A stretch of 64,000 nucleotides of DNA from [Actinomadura] parvosata subsp. kistnae (GTDB lineage Bacteria; Actinomycetota; Actinomycetes; Streptosporangiales; Streptosporangiaceae), in the NCBI RefSeq assembly GCF_900323885.1, contig NZ_OOHJ01000015.1:372001-436000 (forward strand). Direction: 5' to 3'. Positions 33,077 to 41,279 of this stretch are shown here, piece after piece. Each line of letters begins with the position of its first letter. Position 1 is the stretch's first letter. The notes beneath the pieces are model-generated. The model was not told where the DNA came from. It saw nothing but the letters and a program-made list of their open reading frames with translations, and made no database searches. The translations under genes and the position numbers were made by a program.

Positions 33077-33150
33077 CCCTCGCGGGCCGACGCGCCGCAG
33101 CCTCGCCCTCGCGGGCCGACGCGCCGCGGCCCCGCCCCTCGCGGGCTGAG
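33077..33150. repeat. GC-rich direct repeats between the kinase and CGNR genes
   Basis: CCCTCGCGGGCCGACGCGCC occurs at 33077 and 33106, and a partial third copy CCCTCGCGGGCTGA begins at 33136. Spacing is 29 and 30 bases, and each copy contains a short CCCTCGCGGG hairpin. The repeat lies between the kinase promoter region and the 3' end of the CGNR gene. Confidence 0.6.
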
Positions 33151-33151
33151 G

Positions 33152-33703
33152 TTAGTGCGCCGCGACCGCCTGCTTCTTGCGGGCCCGGTAGGCCGCCGCC
33201 TTGACCTTGTTGCCGCACGACTCCATGCCGCACCACTCCCGCCGCCCGCCCCGCGACCGGTCGATGAAGACCTTGGTGCACTCGGGGTTGGCGCACTCCT
33301 TCATCAGCGGCACGTCCGGCCCGCTGAGCAGCTCGATGGCGTGCCGCGCCACCGTGGACAGCGCCTGCTCGGGGGTCGCCTCCGTCCACCGGCCCGTGGC
33401 GGTGAGCCTGGGGGTCGCGGGTGGCGTGCGGGCCGCCTCGTTCACCAGCGCGAGCGCCTGCTCGTCGTAGCCCTCGCCGGCGAGGCGGGCGGTGACCAGC
33501 GCGTAGATGGCCTCCCGCACCCGCACGGCCCGCGCGAGATCGTCCCCGGAGCAGGAGGGCGCCTCGTTGACCAGGCCGCACTCCACGTACCAGGAGTCGA
33601 GCGCGGCGGGGGCGTCCAGCGTCTCGAAGCGGTCGGTGCGGCGGGCGCGCATCGTGCAGGCGAAGTCGAGTGCGGGGTTGCCACACAGGAAGACATGTTT
33701 CAC
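33152..33703 (-). CDS. CGNR zinc-finger (ABATE domain) protein, probable regulator
   Basis: 183 residues. The N-terminal ABATE domain begins HVFLCGNPALDFACTMRARR; the C-terminal CGNR zinc finger reads MKECANPECTKVFIDRSRGGRREWCGMESCGNKVKAAAYRARK. This architecture is common in actinomycetes and predicted to regulate transcription. The GTG at 33703 aligns with the family start; an upstream ATG at 33739 would add 12 unconserved residues. It stands alone, divergent from the nucleoside hydrolase. Confidence 0.87.
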   Translation of the reverse strand: MKHVFLCGNPALDFACTMRARRTDRFETLDAPAALDSWYVECGLVNEAPSCSGDDLARAVRVREAIYALVTARLAGEGYDEQALALVNEAARTPPATPRLTATGRWTEATPEQALSTVARHAIELLSGPDVPLMKECANPECTKVFIDRSRGGRREWCGMESCGNKVKAAAYRARKKQAVAAH

Positions 33704-33829
33704 ATCACCAGTTTGACAGGTGACGCCCCGATCGGGCAATCGCCGGGCGGAAGGGCGGTGAAGACGAAATGAAACAGCTCCGGGTTTGACTGGAGTTCGT
33801 ACCGATCACCCCACCTCTCCGGGAATCTC

Positions 33830-34852
33830 ATGAAAAGAGCCCTTCTGCCCCTCCTCCTGACCCTGCTCGCCGCGACGTCCTTGATCCCCGCGACCGCCGC
33901 CCAGGCCCGTTCCGCACCCGAGCGGCCCGCCGTCATCTTCGACACCGACATGGACTTCGACGACGCCGCCACCCTGGCCTACCTCGCCCAGGAGCACCAC
34001 GCCGGCCGCATCGACCTGCGCGCCATCACCGTCACGAACAGCGGCGCCGGCTTACCCGGCCGGGCCATCCGGCACGCCAGGTGCCTGGCCGAGCGGCTCG
34101 GCCTGCGCGGCGTCCGCATCGCCGACGGCTCGGGCACCGGGCCCCATTCCTTCCCCGCCGACCTGCGCCGGCTCTTCGACCGGGTGCTCACGGCGGCCAC
34201 CCCCGGCTGTGCGGGGGACGAGAGCCCGTCGGCCGTCCGTGCCCCCGAGCTGATCAGGAAGCTGCTGCGGGACGACCCCGCGACCCAGATCATCGCCACC
34301 GGCCCGCTCACCAACCCGGCTGCCGCCCTGCCGTACTCGGCGGCACGGCTGACCACGATGGGCGGCGCCCTCCACGTGCCGGGGAACCTGTGCTGCGGCA
34401 CGCCGCCGGAGTTCGACGGGACGCAGGAGTTCAACTACTGGCTCGACCCCGCCGCCGCCCGCGCCGTGCTCACCGGCAGCCGGGGAACCGTCCGCATGGT
34501 GTCCCTGGACGCCGCCAACGAGGTGCCGATCACGGACCCGTTCCTGGACCGGCTCGCCGCCGACCACGGCACCCCGGCCGCCGCCACCGTCCTGGAGATC
34601 GTCACGCATCCCGAGGTGCGGCCCCTGATCGCGCAGAACCTCCTCTACTGGTGGGACCCGCTCGCCGCCATGAGCGCCGTCCGCCCCGGGTACGTGGAGT
34701 TCACGTACGGACGCGTGGACGTCGCGCTCAGCGGCCCGTCGGCCGGCCGCACGTTCCTGTCCCCGGCAGGAGGCCGGCTCCGCTACGGCACGGCCGCCGA
34801 CCGGGCCGCGTTCGAGCAACGCTTCCTCGACACCCTGAACGGCCGCCCCTAG
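33830..34852 (+). CDS. secreted nucleoside hydrolase
   Basis: 340 residues. A signal peptide (MKRALLPLLLTLLAATSLIPATAAQA) precedes VIFDTDMDFDDAATLAYLAQ, the Asp cluster that binds calcium in inosine-uridine nucleoside hydrolases (usually DTDxGxDDA; here the Gly is Phe). IIATGPLTNPAAAL and FNYWLDPAAARAVL are further family segments. It cleaves N-glycosidic bonds of ribonucleosides, probably outside the cell for salvage. Its TAG stop overlaps the convergent peptidase stop. Confidence 0.9.
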   Translation: MKRALLPLLLTLLAATSLIPATAAQARSAPERPAVIFDTDMDFDDAATLAYLAQEHHAGRIDLRAITVTNSGAGLPGRAIRHARCLAERLGLRGVRIADGSGTGPHSFPADLRRLFDRVLTAATPGCAGDESPSAVRAPELIRKLLRDDPATQIIATGPLTNPAAALPYSAARLTTMGGALHVPGNLCCGTPPEFDGTQEFNYWLDPAAARAVLTGSRGTVRMVSLDAANEVPITDPFLDRLAADHGTPAAATVLEIVTHPEVRPLIAQNLLYWWDPLAAMSAVRPGYVEFTYGRVDVALSGPSAGRTFLSPAGGRLRYGTAADRAAFEQRFLDTLNGRP

Positions 34853-35799
34853 GAACGCCGGCGGTCGGTGGCCTGGATGAGCAGGCTGCGGATGCCGGGC
34901 TCCGAGCCGCCGTGACCGGCGTCCTCCACGATGTGCAGCTCCGCCTCCGGCCAGGCCTGGTGCAGGGCCCACGCCTGGCCGGGCGGCGTCTTGATGTCGT
35001 AGCGGCCGTTGACGATGACGGCCGGGAGGTGGCGGATGCGGTCGATGCCGGCCAGCAGGCCCTCGTCCGGGAGGAAGGCCCCGTTCGCGATGTAGTGGTG
35101 CGTGATGCGGGCGAAGCCCAGCAGCACGGCGTCGTCGAGGTCGGGCGGGGCGACCGGCAGGAGCGTGTTCGCCGACAGCTCCCAGCCCATCCAGGCGCGC
35201 GCGGCGGGCAGGTGCACGGCGGGGTCGGGGTCGGCGATGCGGCGGCCGTAGGCGGCGATCAGGTCGTGCCGCTCCTCGGCGGGGATCGGGGCGACGAAGG
35301 CCGCCCACTCGGCCGGGAACAGGTGCGCCGCCCCCGACGGCGTGAACGACCACGCCTCGTCACCGGGCCGGACGAGCCACACGCCGCGCAGCACCAGCTC
35401 GGTCACGCGGCCCGGATGCGCCTGCGCGTACGCGAGCCCCAGGGTCGTCCCCCAGCTTCCGCCGAACACCAGCCAGCGCTCGACGCCCAGGTGCTCGCGC
35501 AGCCGCTCGATGTCGGCGACCAGGTGCGGCGTGGTGTTGTGGCGCAGCGAGACGGCCGGGTCGCCGGCGTGGGGGCGGCTGCGGCCGCAGTTGCGCTGGT
35601 CGAACAGCACGATCCGGTACGCGTCCGGGTCGAAGAAGCGCCGATGGTCGGGCAGCAGGCCGCCGCCGGGGCCGCCGTGCAGGAACAGCGCGGGCTTGCC
35701 GGCGGGGTTGCCGCAGGTCTCCCAGTAGATCTCGTTGCCGTCGCCGACGGCGAGCAGGCCGGAGTCGTACGGCTCCGTCTTCGGGTACCAGTCGATCAC
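34849..35799 (-). CDS. pip: proline iminopeptidase (peptidase S33)
   Basis: 316 residues from a GTG at 35799 (VIDWYPKTEPYDSGLLAV), the standard length of Pip. PALFLHGGPGGGLLPDHRRFFDP forms the oxyanion region, DQRNCGRSRPH is conserved, and FGGSWGTTLGLAYAQAHP holds the nucleophilic Ser; GRYDIKTPP and EDAGHGGSEPG supply the Asp and His. It removes N-terminal proline from peptides in the cytoplasm. TATCTT 8 bases upstream may be a -10 box with a very short leader. Longer in-frame starts add only repetitive Arg/Ser-rich sequence. Confidence 0.93.
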   Translation of the reverse strand: MIDWYPKTEPYDSGLLAVGDGNEIYWETCGNPAGKPALFLHGGPGGGLLPDHRRFFDPDAYRIVLFDQRNCGRSRPHAGDPAVSLRHNTTPHLVADIERLREHLGVERWLVFGGSWGTTLGLAYAQAHPGRVTELVLRGVWLVRPGDEAWSFTPSGAAHLFPAEWAAFVAPIPAEERHDLIAAYGRRIADPDPAVHLPAARAWMGWELSANTLLPVAPPDLDDAVLLGFARITHHYIANGAFLPDEGLLAGIDRIRHLPAVIVNGRYDIKTPPGQAWALHQAWPEAELHIVEDAGHGGSEPGIRSLLIQATDRRRS

Positions 35800-35934
35800 G
35801 CTACCCGAAGATAGATCACCGTCCCGGACGCCGGTGGCCGGCTCTCGTTGCCGAGGTCGGCGCACCCGCGCCCAGGATCGCCGGATCGGGCCCCGCGGCG
35901 ACCGACCCGGAGTCGCCCACGTACGTGTGCCGCG

Positions 35935-35970
35935 CCCAGCCGATCGCCCAGCCGATCGCCCAGCCGATCG
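35935..35970. repeat. three perfect 12-nt tandem repeats
   Basis: CCCAGCCGATCG is repeated exactly three times in a row at 35935, 35947 and 35959. It keeps all frames open across the spacer and is not clearly coding. Confidence 0.75.
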
Positions 35971-36081
35971 CTGGGCCGTCACCGGTGGTGGAGCGCGCCG
36001 GCATCGCCCCGTGTCGCGAGAGAGGGAGCGTGGCGGGCACGGCGCTGTGCCCGCCCTGTCACCGGAGGTCGCCGGCGCTCG

Positions 36082-36098
36082 GGCCCGCGTACCGGGCC
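36082..36098 (-). terminator. hairpin after the cysteine-rich frame
   Basis: GGCCCG and CGGGCC form a 6-pair stem around CGTAC, starting 7 bases past the stop of the small cysteine-rich frame on the minus strand. It could be its terminator; there is no T tract. Confidence 0.35.
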
Positions 36099-36105
36099 GG
36101 GGGGA

Positions 36106-36195
36106 TCAGGCGTTGCAGCCGCAGCTGCAGGTGCTGGCGCAGGAGCAGGAGGATCCGTGTCCGCATGAGCAGGATTTCGTTCTCTTCGCCGTCAT
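36106..36195 (-). CDS. possible 29-residue cysteine-rich peptide
   Basis: A minus-strand frame from ATG 36195 to TGA 36106. The product begins with a basic segment (MTAKRTK) and then has seven Cys at positions 9, 11, 17, 19, 23, 25 and 27, in CxC pairs separated by Ser, Gly, Ala, Thr and one His13; it ends NA. Of codons 8-29, 19 end in C, as expected for a coding frame here, although the first codons (AGA, AAA) are unusual. It could be a metallothionein-like metal binder or a RiPP-type precursor core; no modification enzyme lies in the window. No clear ribosome binding site is seen, so chance remains possible. Confidence 0.35.
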   Translation of the reverse strand: MTAKRTKSCSCGHGSSCSCASTCSCGCNA

Positions 36196-36329
36196 ACCGG
36201 ATACGTTGCACGGAACGCGGTCGCCCGAACTCGCCGCGAAGCGACAAACACCACGCCCTCACGGCAGGAACATGGCTCTTGGCATGCTCCCGCCATGAGA
36301 TCCCGGGACGGCCTCCTGGATGATGGGAG

Positions 36330-37180
36330 GTGATGTCGATCCATTCGCTGCCGGCGCGGCCACGGCCGGAGCCGTACGAGGTCCGGGTCCGCGCGGCCCG
36401 GCCGCAGCTGCGTCCCTACGTGCTGGGCTGGGCGGGTTTCCGCACGCCGGCGGTGGCGGGGCAGCCCACCCGGATGTTGCCGCTGAACGCGGCCACCTTG
36501 ATCGTCGACTTCACGGGCGCGGGGGCGTTCGTCACCGGGCCGCGCAGCGCCGCGGCGCTCGTTCCTCAGGCGCTCTGGCGTCACGGGGTGGCGGTCGGGC
36601 TGACGCCCGCCGGGATGGCGGCGCTGACCGGGACGCCCATGCGCGAAGTGGCCGGCGCCGCCGCCGTCCCCCTGGAGGAGCTGCTCGGAGCCCGTCAGGC
36701 GGCGAGCTGGCCGGGCGGCTGGCGGAGCAGGCGGGCTGGGCGGAGCGCTTCGCCCTGCTGGAGCGGTGGCTGGCGGCCCGGCTGCGGCCGGCCGGCCCCG
36801 ACGACCTGATCATGCGGGCGTGGCGTCGGCTCCAGGAGCCGCCGGACGGGCAACTGTCGGAGCCAGGCAGAAAGCTGCGGGAGCCGGGTGGGCGGGTCAC
36901 GGTGGAGGGGGTGGCTGCCGAGCTGGGGGTGAGCCGCCGTTATCTGGAGCTGGGGTTCCGGCGGGTGGTGGGGTTGTCGCCGAAGACGGTGGCGAGGGTC
37001 GCCCGGTTCCAGCGGGCGGTGCGGGCGCTGAGCCGTCCCGCCGCCGTGCTGGACGAGGCCGCGGTCGCGTGCGGTTACGCCGACCAGCCGCACCTGACGC
37101 GCGAGGTGCGGGCGATGGCGGGGATGACGCCGGGGCAGCTGTTCGCATTCGTTCAAGACACCGGGACGGCGGCGCACTAG
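36330..37180 (+). pseudogene. AraC-family regulator, frameshifted
   Basis: The N-terminal sensor part (36330 to about 36690; YVLGWAGFRTPAVAGQPTRMLPLNAATLIVDF, VGLTPAGMAALTGTP) is in one frame. The C-terminal part, GELAGRLAEQAGWAERFALLERWL and the AraC helix-turn-helix (VTVEGVAAELGVSRRYLELGFRRVVGLSPKTVARVARFQRAVRAL; ACGYADQPHLTREVRAMAGMTPGQL), is in another. One missing base in the GGCGGCGAGC stretch near 36692-36700 explains the break; repaired length about 283 residues. Start GTG 36330 or ATG 36333. It may be an assembly error or a recent null. The downstream nuoH copy begins 11 bases after its stop. Confidence 0.78.
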
Positions 37181-37191
37181 CGTGCGCGTTC

Positions 37192-38496
37192 ATGACGCTC
37201 ACCGGGACGACGGGAGCGGCTCTCGCGGCCGATCCCACCCTCGCCGACTTCGGCCATGATCCGCTGTGGATCACCATCGTCAAGGCCGTGATGCTGTTCG
37301 TGTTCCTGGGGCTCGGCGTGGTCTTCGGGGTGTGGTTCGAGCGCAAGCTGATCGCGCGGATGCAGCACCGCTACGGCCCGAACCGGGCGGGCAGGTTCGG
37401 CTTGCTGCAGTCGGTCGCGGACGCGATCAAGATGGGGCTGAAGGAGGATCTTTTCCCCCGGAACGTGGACAGGGTGCTCTACCTGCTGGCTCCGGTGATC
37501 ATGGTGGTGCCGGCGTTCCTGGCCTTCTCCATCGTGCCGTTCGGGCCGGTGGTGAACCTGTTCGGGGTGCAGACGCCGCTGCAGCTGGTGGACCTGCCGG
37601 TGGCGGTGCTGTTCATGCTGGCCATGGGCGCGGTCTCGGTCTACGGGGTGGTGCTGGCCGGGTGGTCGTCGCGCTCGCCGTACGCGCTGCTGGGCGGTTT
37701 GCGCTCGGCGGCCCAGGTGGTCTCGTATGAGATCGCGATGGGCCTGTCGTTCGTGGCGATCTTCCTGTTCGCCGGCACCCTGTCGACCTCCGAGATCGTC
37801 AAGGCGCAGGAGCAGACCTGGTTCGCGGTGCTGCTCATCCCGTCCTTCCTGGTCTACGTGATCTGCATGTTCGGCGAGGCCGCGCGCATCCCGTTCGACC
37901 TGCCCGAGGGCGAGGGCGAGCTGGTCGGCGGCTTCCAGACCGAGTACTCCTCGTCGCTGAAGTTCGCCCTCATCATGATGGGCGAGTACCTGCACACCTT
38001 CACCGCCTCCGGCATCGCGGTCACCCTGTTCCTGGGCGGCTGGCGGGCGCCGTTCCCGATCTCGCTGTGGGACGGCGCGAACCAGGGCTGGTGGCCGGTG
38101 CTGTGGTTCTTCATCAAGTTCGTGCTCACCTTCTGCTTCATCGTGTGGGTGCGCGCCTCGCTGCCGCGGGTGCGCTACGACCAGCTCATGTCGCTGGGCT
38201 GGAAGGTGCTGATCCCGGTCAACCTGGCCTGGATCCTGCTGGTGGCCGCGGTGCGCAACGTCGTGGTCAACGACGGCAACCGCACGCTCGGCATCGGCCT
38301 CGGCGTGGTCATCGTAATCGGCGCGCTGGCCATCTGGATGCGCTTCGACACCGTCGGCCAGCGGCGCAAGGAAGCGAAGAAGGCACAGGTGGAGGCCGAG
38401 TTCGAGCAACTGTCCGAGGAGCCGACGGCCGGTGGCTTCCCTGTGCCGCCGCTCGACCTGCCGCACTACCACGGCGTCCAGCGGGATCGCGTCTGA
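37192..38496 (+). CDS. nuoH: NADH-quinone oxidoreductase subunit H, orphan copy
   Basis: 434 residues, full length, with about eight or nine membrane helices. ERKLIARMQHRYGPNRAGRFGLLQSVADAIKMGLKED and GEAARIPFDLPEGEGELVGGFQTEYSS are the invariant quinone-site loops of NuoH/ND1, and DLPEGEGELVGG retains the conserved acidic residues. In complex I this subunit links the quinone cavity to proton pumping. Normally nuoH lies inside nuoA-N; here no other nuo gene is present, so it is an extra or displaced copy. No good ribosome binding site is visible; TAGCGT 8 bases before the ATG could be a -10. Confidence 0.94.
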   Translation: MTLTGTTGAALAADPTLADFGHDPLWITIVKAVMLFVFLGLGVVFGVWFERKLIARMQHRYGPNRAGRFGLLQSVADAIKMGLKEDLFPRNVDRVLYLLAPVIMVVPAFLAFSIVPFGPVVNLFGVQTPLQLVDLPVAVLFMLAMGAVSVYGVVLAGWSSRSPYALLGGLRSAAQVVSYEIAMGLSFVAIFLFAGTLSTSEIVKAQEQTWFAVLLIPSFLVYVICMFGEAARIPFDLPEGEGELVGGFQTEYSSSLKFALIMMGEYLHTFTASGIAVTLFLGGWRAPFPISLWDGANQGWWPVLWFFIKFVLTFCFIVWVRASLPRVRYDQLMSLGWKVLIPVNLAWILLVAAVRNVVVNDGNRTLGIGLGVVIVIGALAIWMRFDTVGQRRKEAKKAQVEAEFEQLSEEPTAGGFPVPPLDLPHYHGVQRDRV

Positions 38497-38502
38497 GGGC
38501 CC

Positions 38503-39201
38503 TCAGGCCAGGGACAGGAGAGCGGGGATGCTCGCCACGCCCGGCAGGAGGTGGGTGTGGCGGACGGCGCCGAGGGTGGCGGCGTCCTGGCTGCCGGTGA
38601 GGACGCCGGCCACGACGCGGGCGCCGGCGTTCGTGCCGGCTTCCAGGTCGCGGACGGTGTCGCCGGCGGTCAGGACGCGGCCGACGTCGTGCACGCCGGT
38701 CGCCTCCATCGCCCGGAAGATCATGTACGGGGCCGGCCGCCCGGTGGTGACGTCGTCCACGCACACGACCGCGTCGAGGACGCCGTGCTCCCAGCCCACC
38801 ACCTTCAGCAGCTCGGTGGTGACCTCGCGGTCGAAGCCCGTGGTGAGCGCCACCTTGACGCCCGCGGCACGCAACGTGCCGATCGCCTCGGGCACGCCGG
38901 GCAGCGGCGCGGGCGGCCGGGCGGCGTAGGCGGCACGGAGCCGGGCGCGGAAGTCGGCGAAGGCAGCGTCGATCGTCTCACCGGACGGCCCGCCGGACGT
39001 TTCGCGGGACGGGCCGCCGGTCGGTGAGCCGGTCAGCAGGGCGGCGATGGCCTCGCGCTTGTCGGCGCCCATCCAGCGCTCGATGTCGGCGGCCGACGGT
39101 GTGCCGCCCGCCGCTCGCACGGCCTCCTCCAGGGCGAGGTAGACGGCGCCGTGCTCTTCCACGGTGGTGCCGGCGATGTCGAGGACCGCCAGTTCGATCA
39201 C
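38503..39201 (-). CDS. phosphonatase-like HAD hydrolase (PhnX-like, TIGR03351 type)
   Basis: 232 residues. LAVLDIAGTTVEEHG is the HAD motif I (nucleophile Asp), LTTGFDREV motif II, and AGDTVRDLEAGTNAGA motif IV. Lys48 in WMGADKREAIAAL sits in the cap like the Schiff-base Lys of phosphonoacetaldehyde hydrolase, suggesting C-P bond cleavage of phosphonoacetaldehyde or a relative. The GTG at 39201 overlaps the GntR stop (GTGA) and follows AAGGAG. Part of a phosphonate-use island with the FAD oxidase and phnDCE. Confidence 0.87.
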   Translation of the reverse strand: MIELAVLDIAGTTVEEHGAVYLALEEAVRAAGGTPSAADIERWMGADKREAIAALLTGSPTGGPSRETSGGPSGETIDAAFADFRARLRAAYAARPPAPLPGVPEAIGTLRAAGVKVALTTGFDREVTTELLKVVGWEHGVLDAVVCVDDVTTGRPAPYMIFRAMEATGVHDVGRVLTAGDTVRDLEAGTNAGARVVAGVLTGSQDAATLGAVRHTHLLPGVASIPALLSLA

Positions 39202-39977
39202 GGGGTTACTCCTTGCGCGGCTCGCGCGGCGAGCGGGTGGCTGGGGCTGCGCAGCAGCGCGGGGTGGGCCTGCTGCGAGTTGTCGATGGTGAACGAGACG
39301 AGGTCGGGCCGGTAGCGGTCGTCGGAGAACTCGACGGGCTCGCCGGCGGCGGAGGAGGTCTGGCGGCGCTCGCGCAGCAGGGGCGCGCCGCGCGGGATGC
39401 CGAGGAGCGCGGCGTCGGTGTCGTCGGCGCCGACGGCGTCGATGACGTGGCGGGCCCGGCTGAGGTCGACGCCGCGTCCGCTGAGGTAGGCGAACACCGA
39501 CCCGGAGTCGCAGTCGAAGTCGAACAGCAGCCGCCCCACGGGCCAGACGAACGTGGTGCGCTCGACCATGGCGGGCAGGTCGTCCATGAGCCGCAGCCGC
39601 AGCATCTCCACGACCGGCTCGCCCTCCTCCAGCCCGAGGGCGTCGCACGCCTCCTGGCCGGCCGGGCGGCGGGCGATCTCGAGGGTGCGCTGCCCGGGGG
39701 TGCGGCCCATGAGCTGCACCCAGCGCGAGAACGACAGGAAGGTCTCGAACGGCTGGGGCATGCTCTGGCTGCGGACGACGGGAGGCTTGCCGCGCCCGCC
39801 GCCGATGAGGCCCTCGGCGCGCAGCGTGGCGAGGGCCTGGCGGATCGGGCCGCGCGAGATGCCCCACTGCTCGCACAGGTGCGACTCGGAGGGGATGGCC
39901 GCGCCCACCGACAGCTCGCCGGAGCTGATGCGGCGGCGCAGGTCCGACGCGACGCGTTCGTGAAGAGGTGCGTCCAT
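39198..39977 (-). CDS. GntR-family regulator (HutC/PhnF-like)
   Basis: 259 residues: GntR winged helix (MDAPLHERVASDLRRRISSGELSVGAAIPSESHLCEQWGISRGPIRQALATLRAEGLI) followed by a UTRA ligand-binding domain (RWVQLMGRTPGQRTLE, DLPAMVERTTFVWPVGRLLFDF, RQTSSAAGEPVEFSDDRYRPDLVSFTID). This is the class of PhnF and related regulators of phosphonate genes. It is divergent from the FAD oxidase operon, and a 16-nt motif occurs near both starts. TATGGT 8 bases upstream of ATG may be its -10. It overlaps the PhnX-like gene. Confidence 0.9.
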   Translation of the reverse strand: MDAPLHERVASDLRRRISSGELSVGAAIPSESHLCEQWGISRGPIRQALATLRAEGLIGGGRGKPPVVRSQSMPQPFETFLSFSRWVQLMGRTPGQRTLEIARRPAGQEACDALGLEEGEPVVEMLRLRLMDDLPAMVERTTFVWPVGRLLFDFDCDSGSVFAYLSGRGVDLSRARHVIDAVGADDTDAALLGIPRGAPLLRERRQTSSAAGEPVEFSDDRYRPDLVSFTIDNSQQAHPALLRSPSHPLAARAAQGVTP

Positions 39978-39979
39978 GC

Positions 39980-39995
39980 GACTTGACCATACAGG
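39980..39995 (-). promoter_or_regulatory. candidate GntR operator, gntR side
   Basis: Read on the minus strand the site is CCTGTATGGTCAAGTC. It covers the TATGGT -10 candidate and ends 3 bases from the gntR ATG, fitting autoregulation. The same pattern CCTGT-N3-G-N-CAAGTC occurs at 40116-40131. Confidence 0.5.
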
Positions 39996-40115
39996 AGCGC
40001 GCAGACTTCGCGAAAGCCTCGATCCTGCTTTTACCTGCGAAAATGACGGGCAGGCGAACGCGAGATGACATGTCCGGGCCGGGATTGACGCCGCCGGGCG
40101 GCGAGCGGCAGCGTA

Positions 40116-40131
40116 CCTGTCATGACAAGTC
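40116..40131 (+). promoter_or_regulatory. candidate GntR operator, phosphonate operon side
   Basis: CCTGTCATGACAAGTC, matching the gntR-side motif at 12 of 16 positions and containing a perfect TGTCATGACA palindrome. It spans the ATG of the FAD oxidase (40122), so binding would block initiation on a leaderless or short-leader transcript. Confidence 0.5.
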
Positions 40132-41255
40132 ACTTGCCGTGGGACACGTCCCTCGGCGCGGCCGATCTCGTGGTCGTGGGCGCGGGCATCGTGGGGCTGG
40201 CCCACGCCGTGGACGCCGTGGCCCGCGGGCTGTCCGTCGTCGTGGTCGAGCGGGATGAGCGCGCCGTCGGCGCCTCGGTACGCAACTTCGGCCACGGCTG
40301 CTTCACCGCCCAGGACGGCGACGCCCTGCGGTACGCGATGGCCGCCAGGACCGCCTGGCTGCGCCTGGCCAAGGAGGCCGGGCTCCGGCTCGACGAGACC
40401 GGCACCGTCGTGGTGGCCCGCGCCGACGACGAGTACGCGGTGCTGCGCGAGTTCGCCGCCGCCCGCGACGGGCAGGCCGTGCTGCTCGACGGCCGCCGCG
40501 TGGCCGAGCGGGTGCCGGTCGGCGCCGGGGTGGTCGGGGGCGCCTGGCTGCCGCTGGACGTGCGGGTGGATCCGCGCGAGGCCGTGCACGCCATCGCCGC
40601 CTGGCTGGCCGGGCAGGGCGTGCGCTTCCACTGGGCCACCACCGCGCACCTCGTCGAGCCCGGCCTGGTGACCACCAGCCGCGGCCGGATCAGGGCCGGG
40701 CACGTGGTGCTGGCCGTCGGCCACGACGTGGACCGGCACTTCCCCGGCCTGGCCGAGCGCGCCGGGCTGCGCCGCTGCGTCCTGCGCATGCTGCGGGTCG
40801 CCGACCCGCACGGCCGCCGCGTCGACCCGGCCGTGCTGTCCGGCTTCTCGCTCCTGCGGTACGCCGGCTTCGCCGCCTGCCCGACGGGGCCCGCGCTGCG
40901 CGCCCGCCTGGAGCGGGAACGCCCCGAGCTGACCGGCATCGGCCTGAACCTCATGCTCACCCAGCGCCCCGACGGCGACCTCATCGTCGGCGACACCCAC
41001 GCCTACGCCGTCACGCCCGAGCCGTTCGGCGCCGACGAGCTCGACCGGCACATCCTGGACGAGGCCGCCCGCCTGCTCGGGTCCGGGCCGCTGGCGGTGC
41101 GCGAGCGGTGGCGCGGCGTCTACGCCTCGGCGCCCGACCCGTTCCTGATCGCCGCCCCGATGCCGGGCGTGCGCGTCGTGTCGGTCACCTCCGGCATCGG
41201 CATGACCACCGCCCTGGGCCTGGCCCCCGAGATCCTCGACGACCTGCTGGCCTGA
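40122..41255 (+). CDS. FAD-dependent amine oxidoreductase of phosphonate catabolism (TIGR03364 type)
   Basis: 377 residues of the DAO/glycine oxidase superfamily. ADLVVVGAGIVGLAHAVDAVARGLSVVVVERDE binds FAD; GASVRNFGHGCF is the hallmark of the TIGR03364 clade, and IVGDTHAYAVTPEPF plus VVSVTSGIGMTTALGLA close the fold. The clade co-occurs with PhnX-like hydrolases, and members are thought to oxidise aminoethylphosphonate or N-methylated forms to phosphonoacetaldehyde. That matches this context: regulator and hydrolase divergent, transporter downstream. First gene of a four-gene operon. Confidence 0.87.
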   Translation: MTSHLPWDTSLGAADLVVVGAGIVGLAHAVDAVARGLSVVVVERDERAVGASVRNFGHGCFTAQDGDALRYAMAARTAWLRLAKEAGLRLDETGTVVVARADDEYAVLREFAAARDGQAVLLDGRRVAERVPVGAGVVGGAWLPLDVRVDPREAVHAIAAWLAGQGVRFHWATTAHLVEPGLVTTSRGRIRAGHVVLAVGHDVDRHFPGLAERAGLRRCVLRMLRVADPHGRRVDPAVLSGFSLLRYAGFAACPTGPALRARLERERPELTGIGLNLMLTQRPDGDLIVGDTHAYAVTPEPFGADELDRHILDEAARLLGSGPLAVRERWRGVYASAPDPFLIAAPMPGVRVVSVTSGIGMTTALGLAPEILDDLLA

Positions 41256-41279
41256 CCAGCCTTTTTCCAGGAGACACCT

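Larger units (their letters stand above)
35800..36329. other. gene-poor spacer between pip and the AraC gene
   Basis: This 530-base stretch holds no long convincing gene. It contains three 12-base repeats at 35935-35970, a hairpin at 36082-36098 and a short cysteine-rich frame at 36106-36195 on the minus strand. The remainder shows no recognisable promoter pair or RNA gene. Confidence 0.6.

Noticed and set aside
35816..36040. Small frame with AIGWAIGWAIGW repeats
   Set aside because: It merely translates the 12-base tandem repeat; no ribosome binding site or domain.
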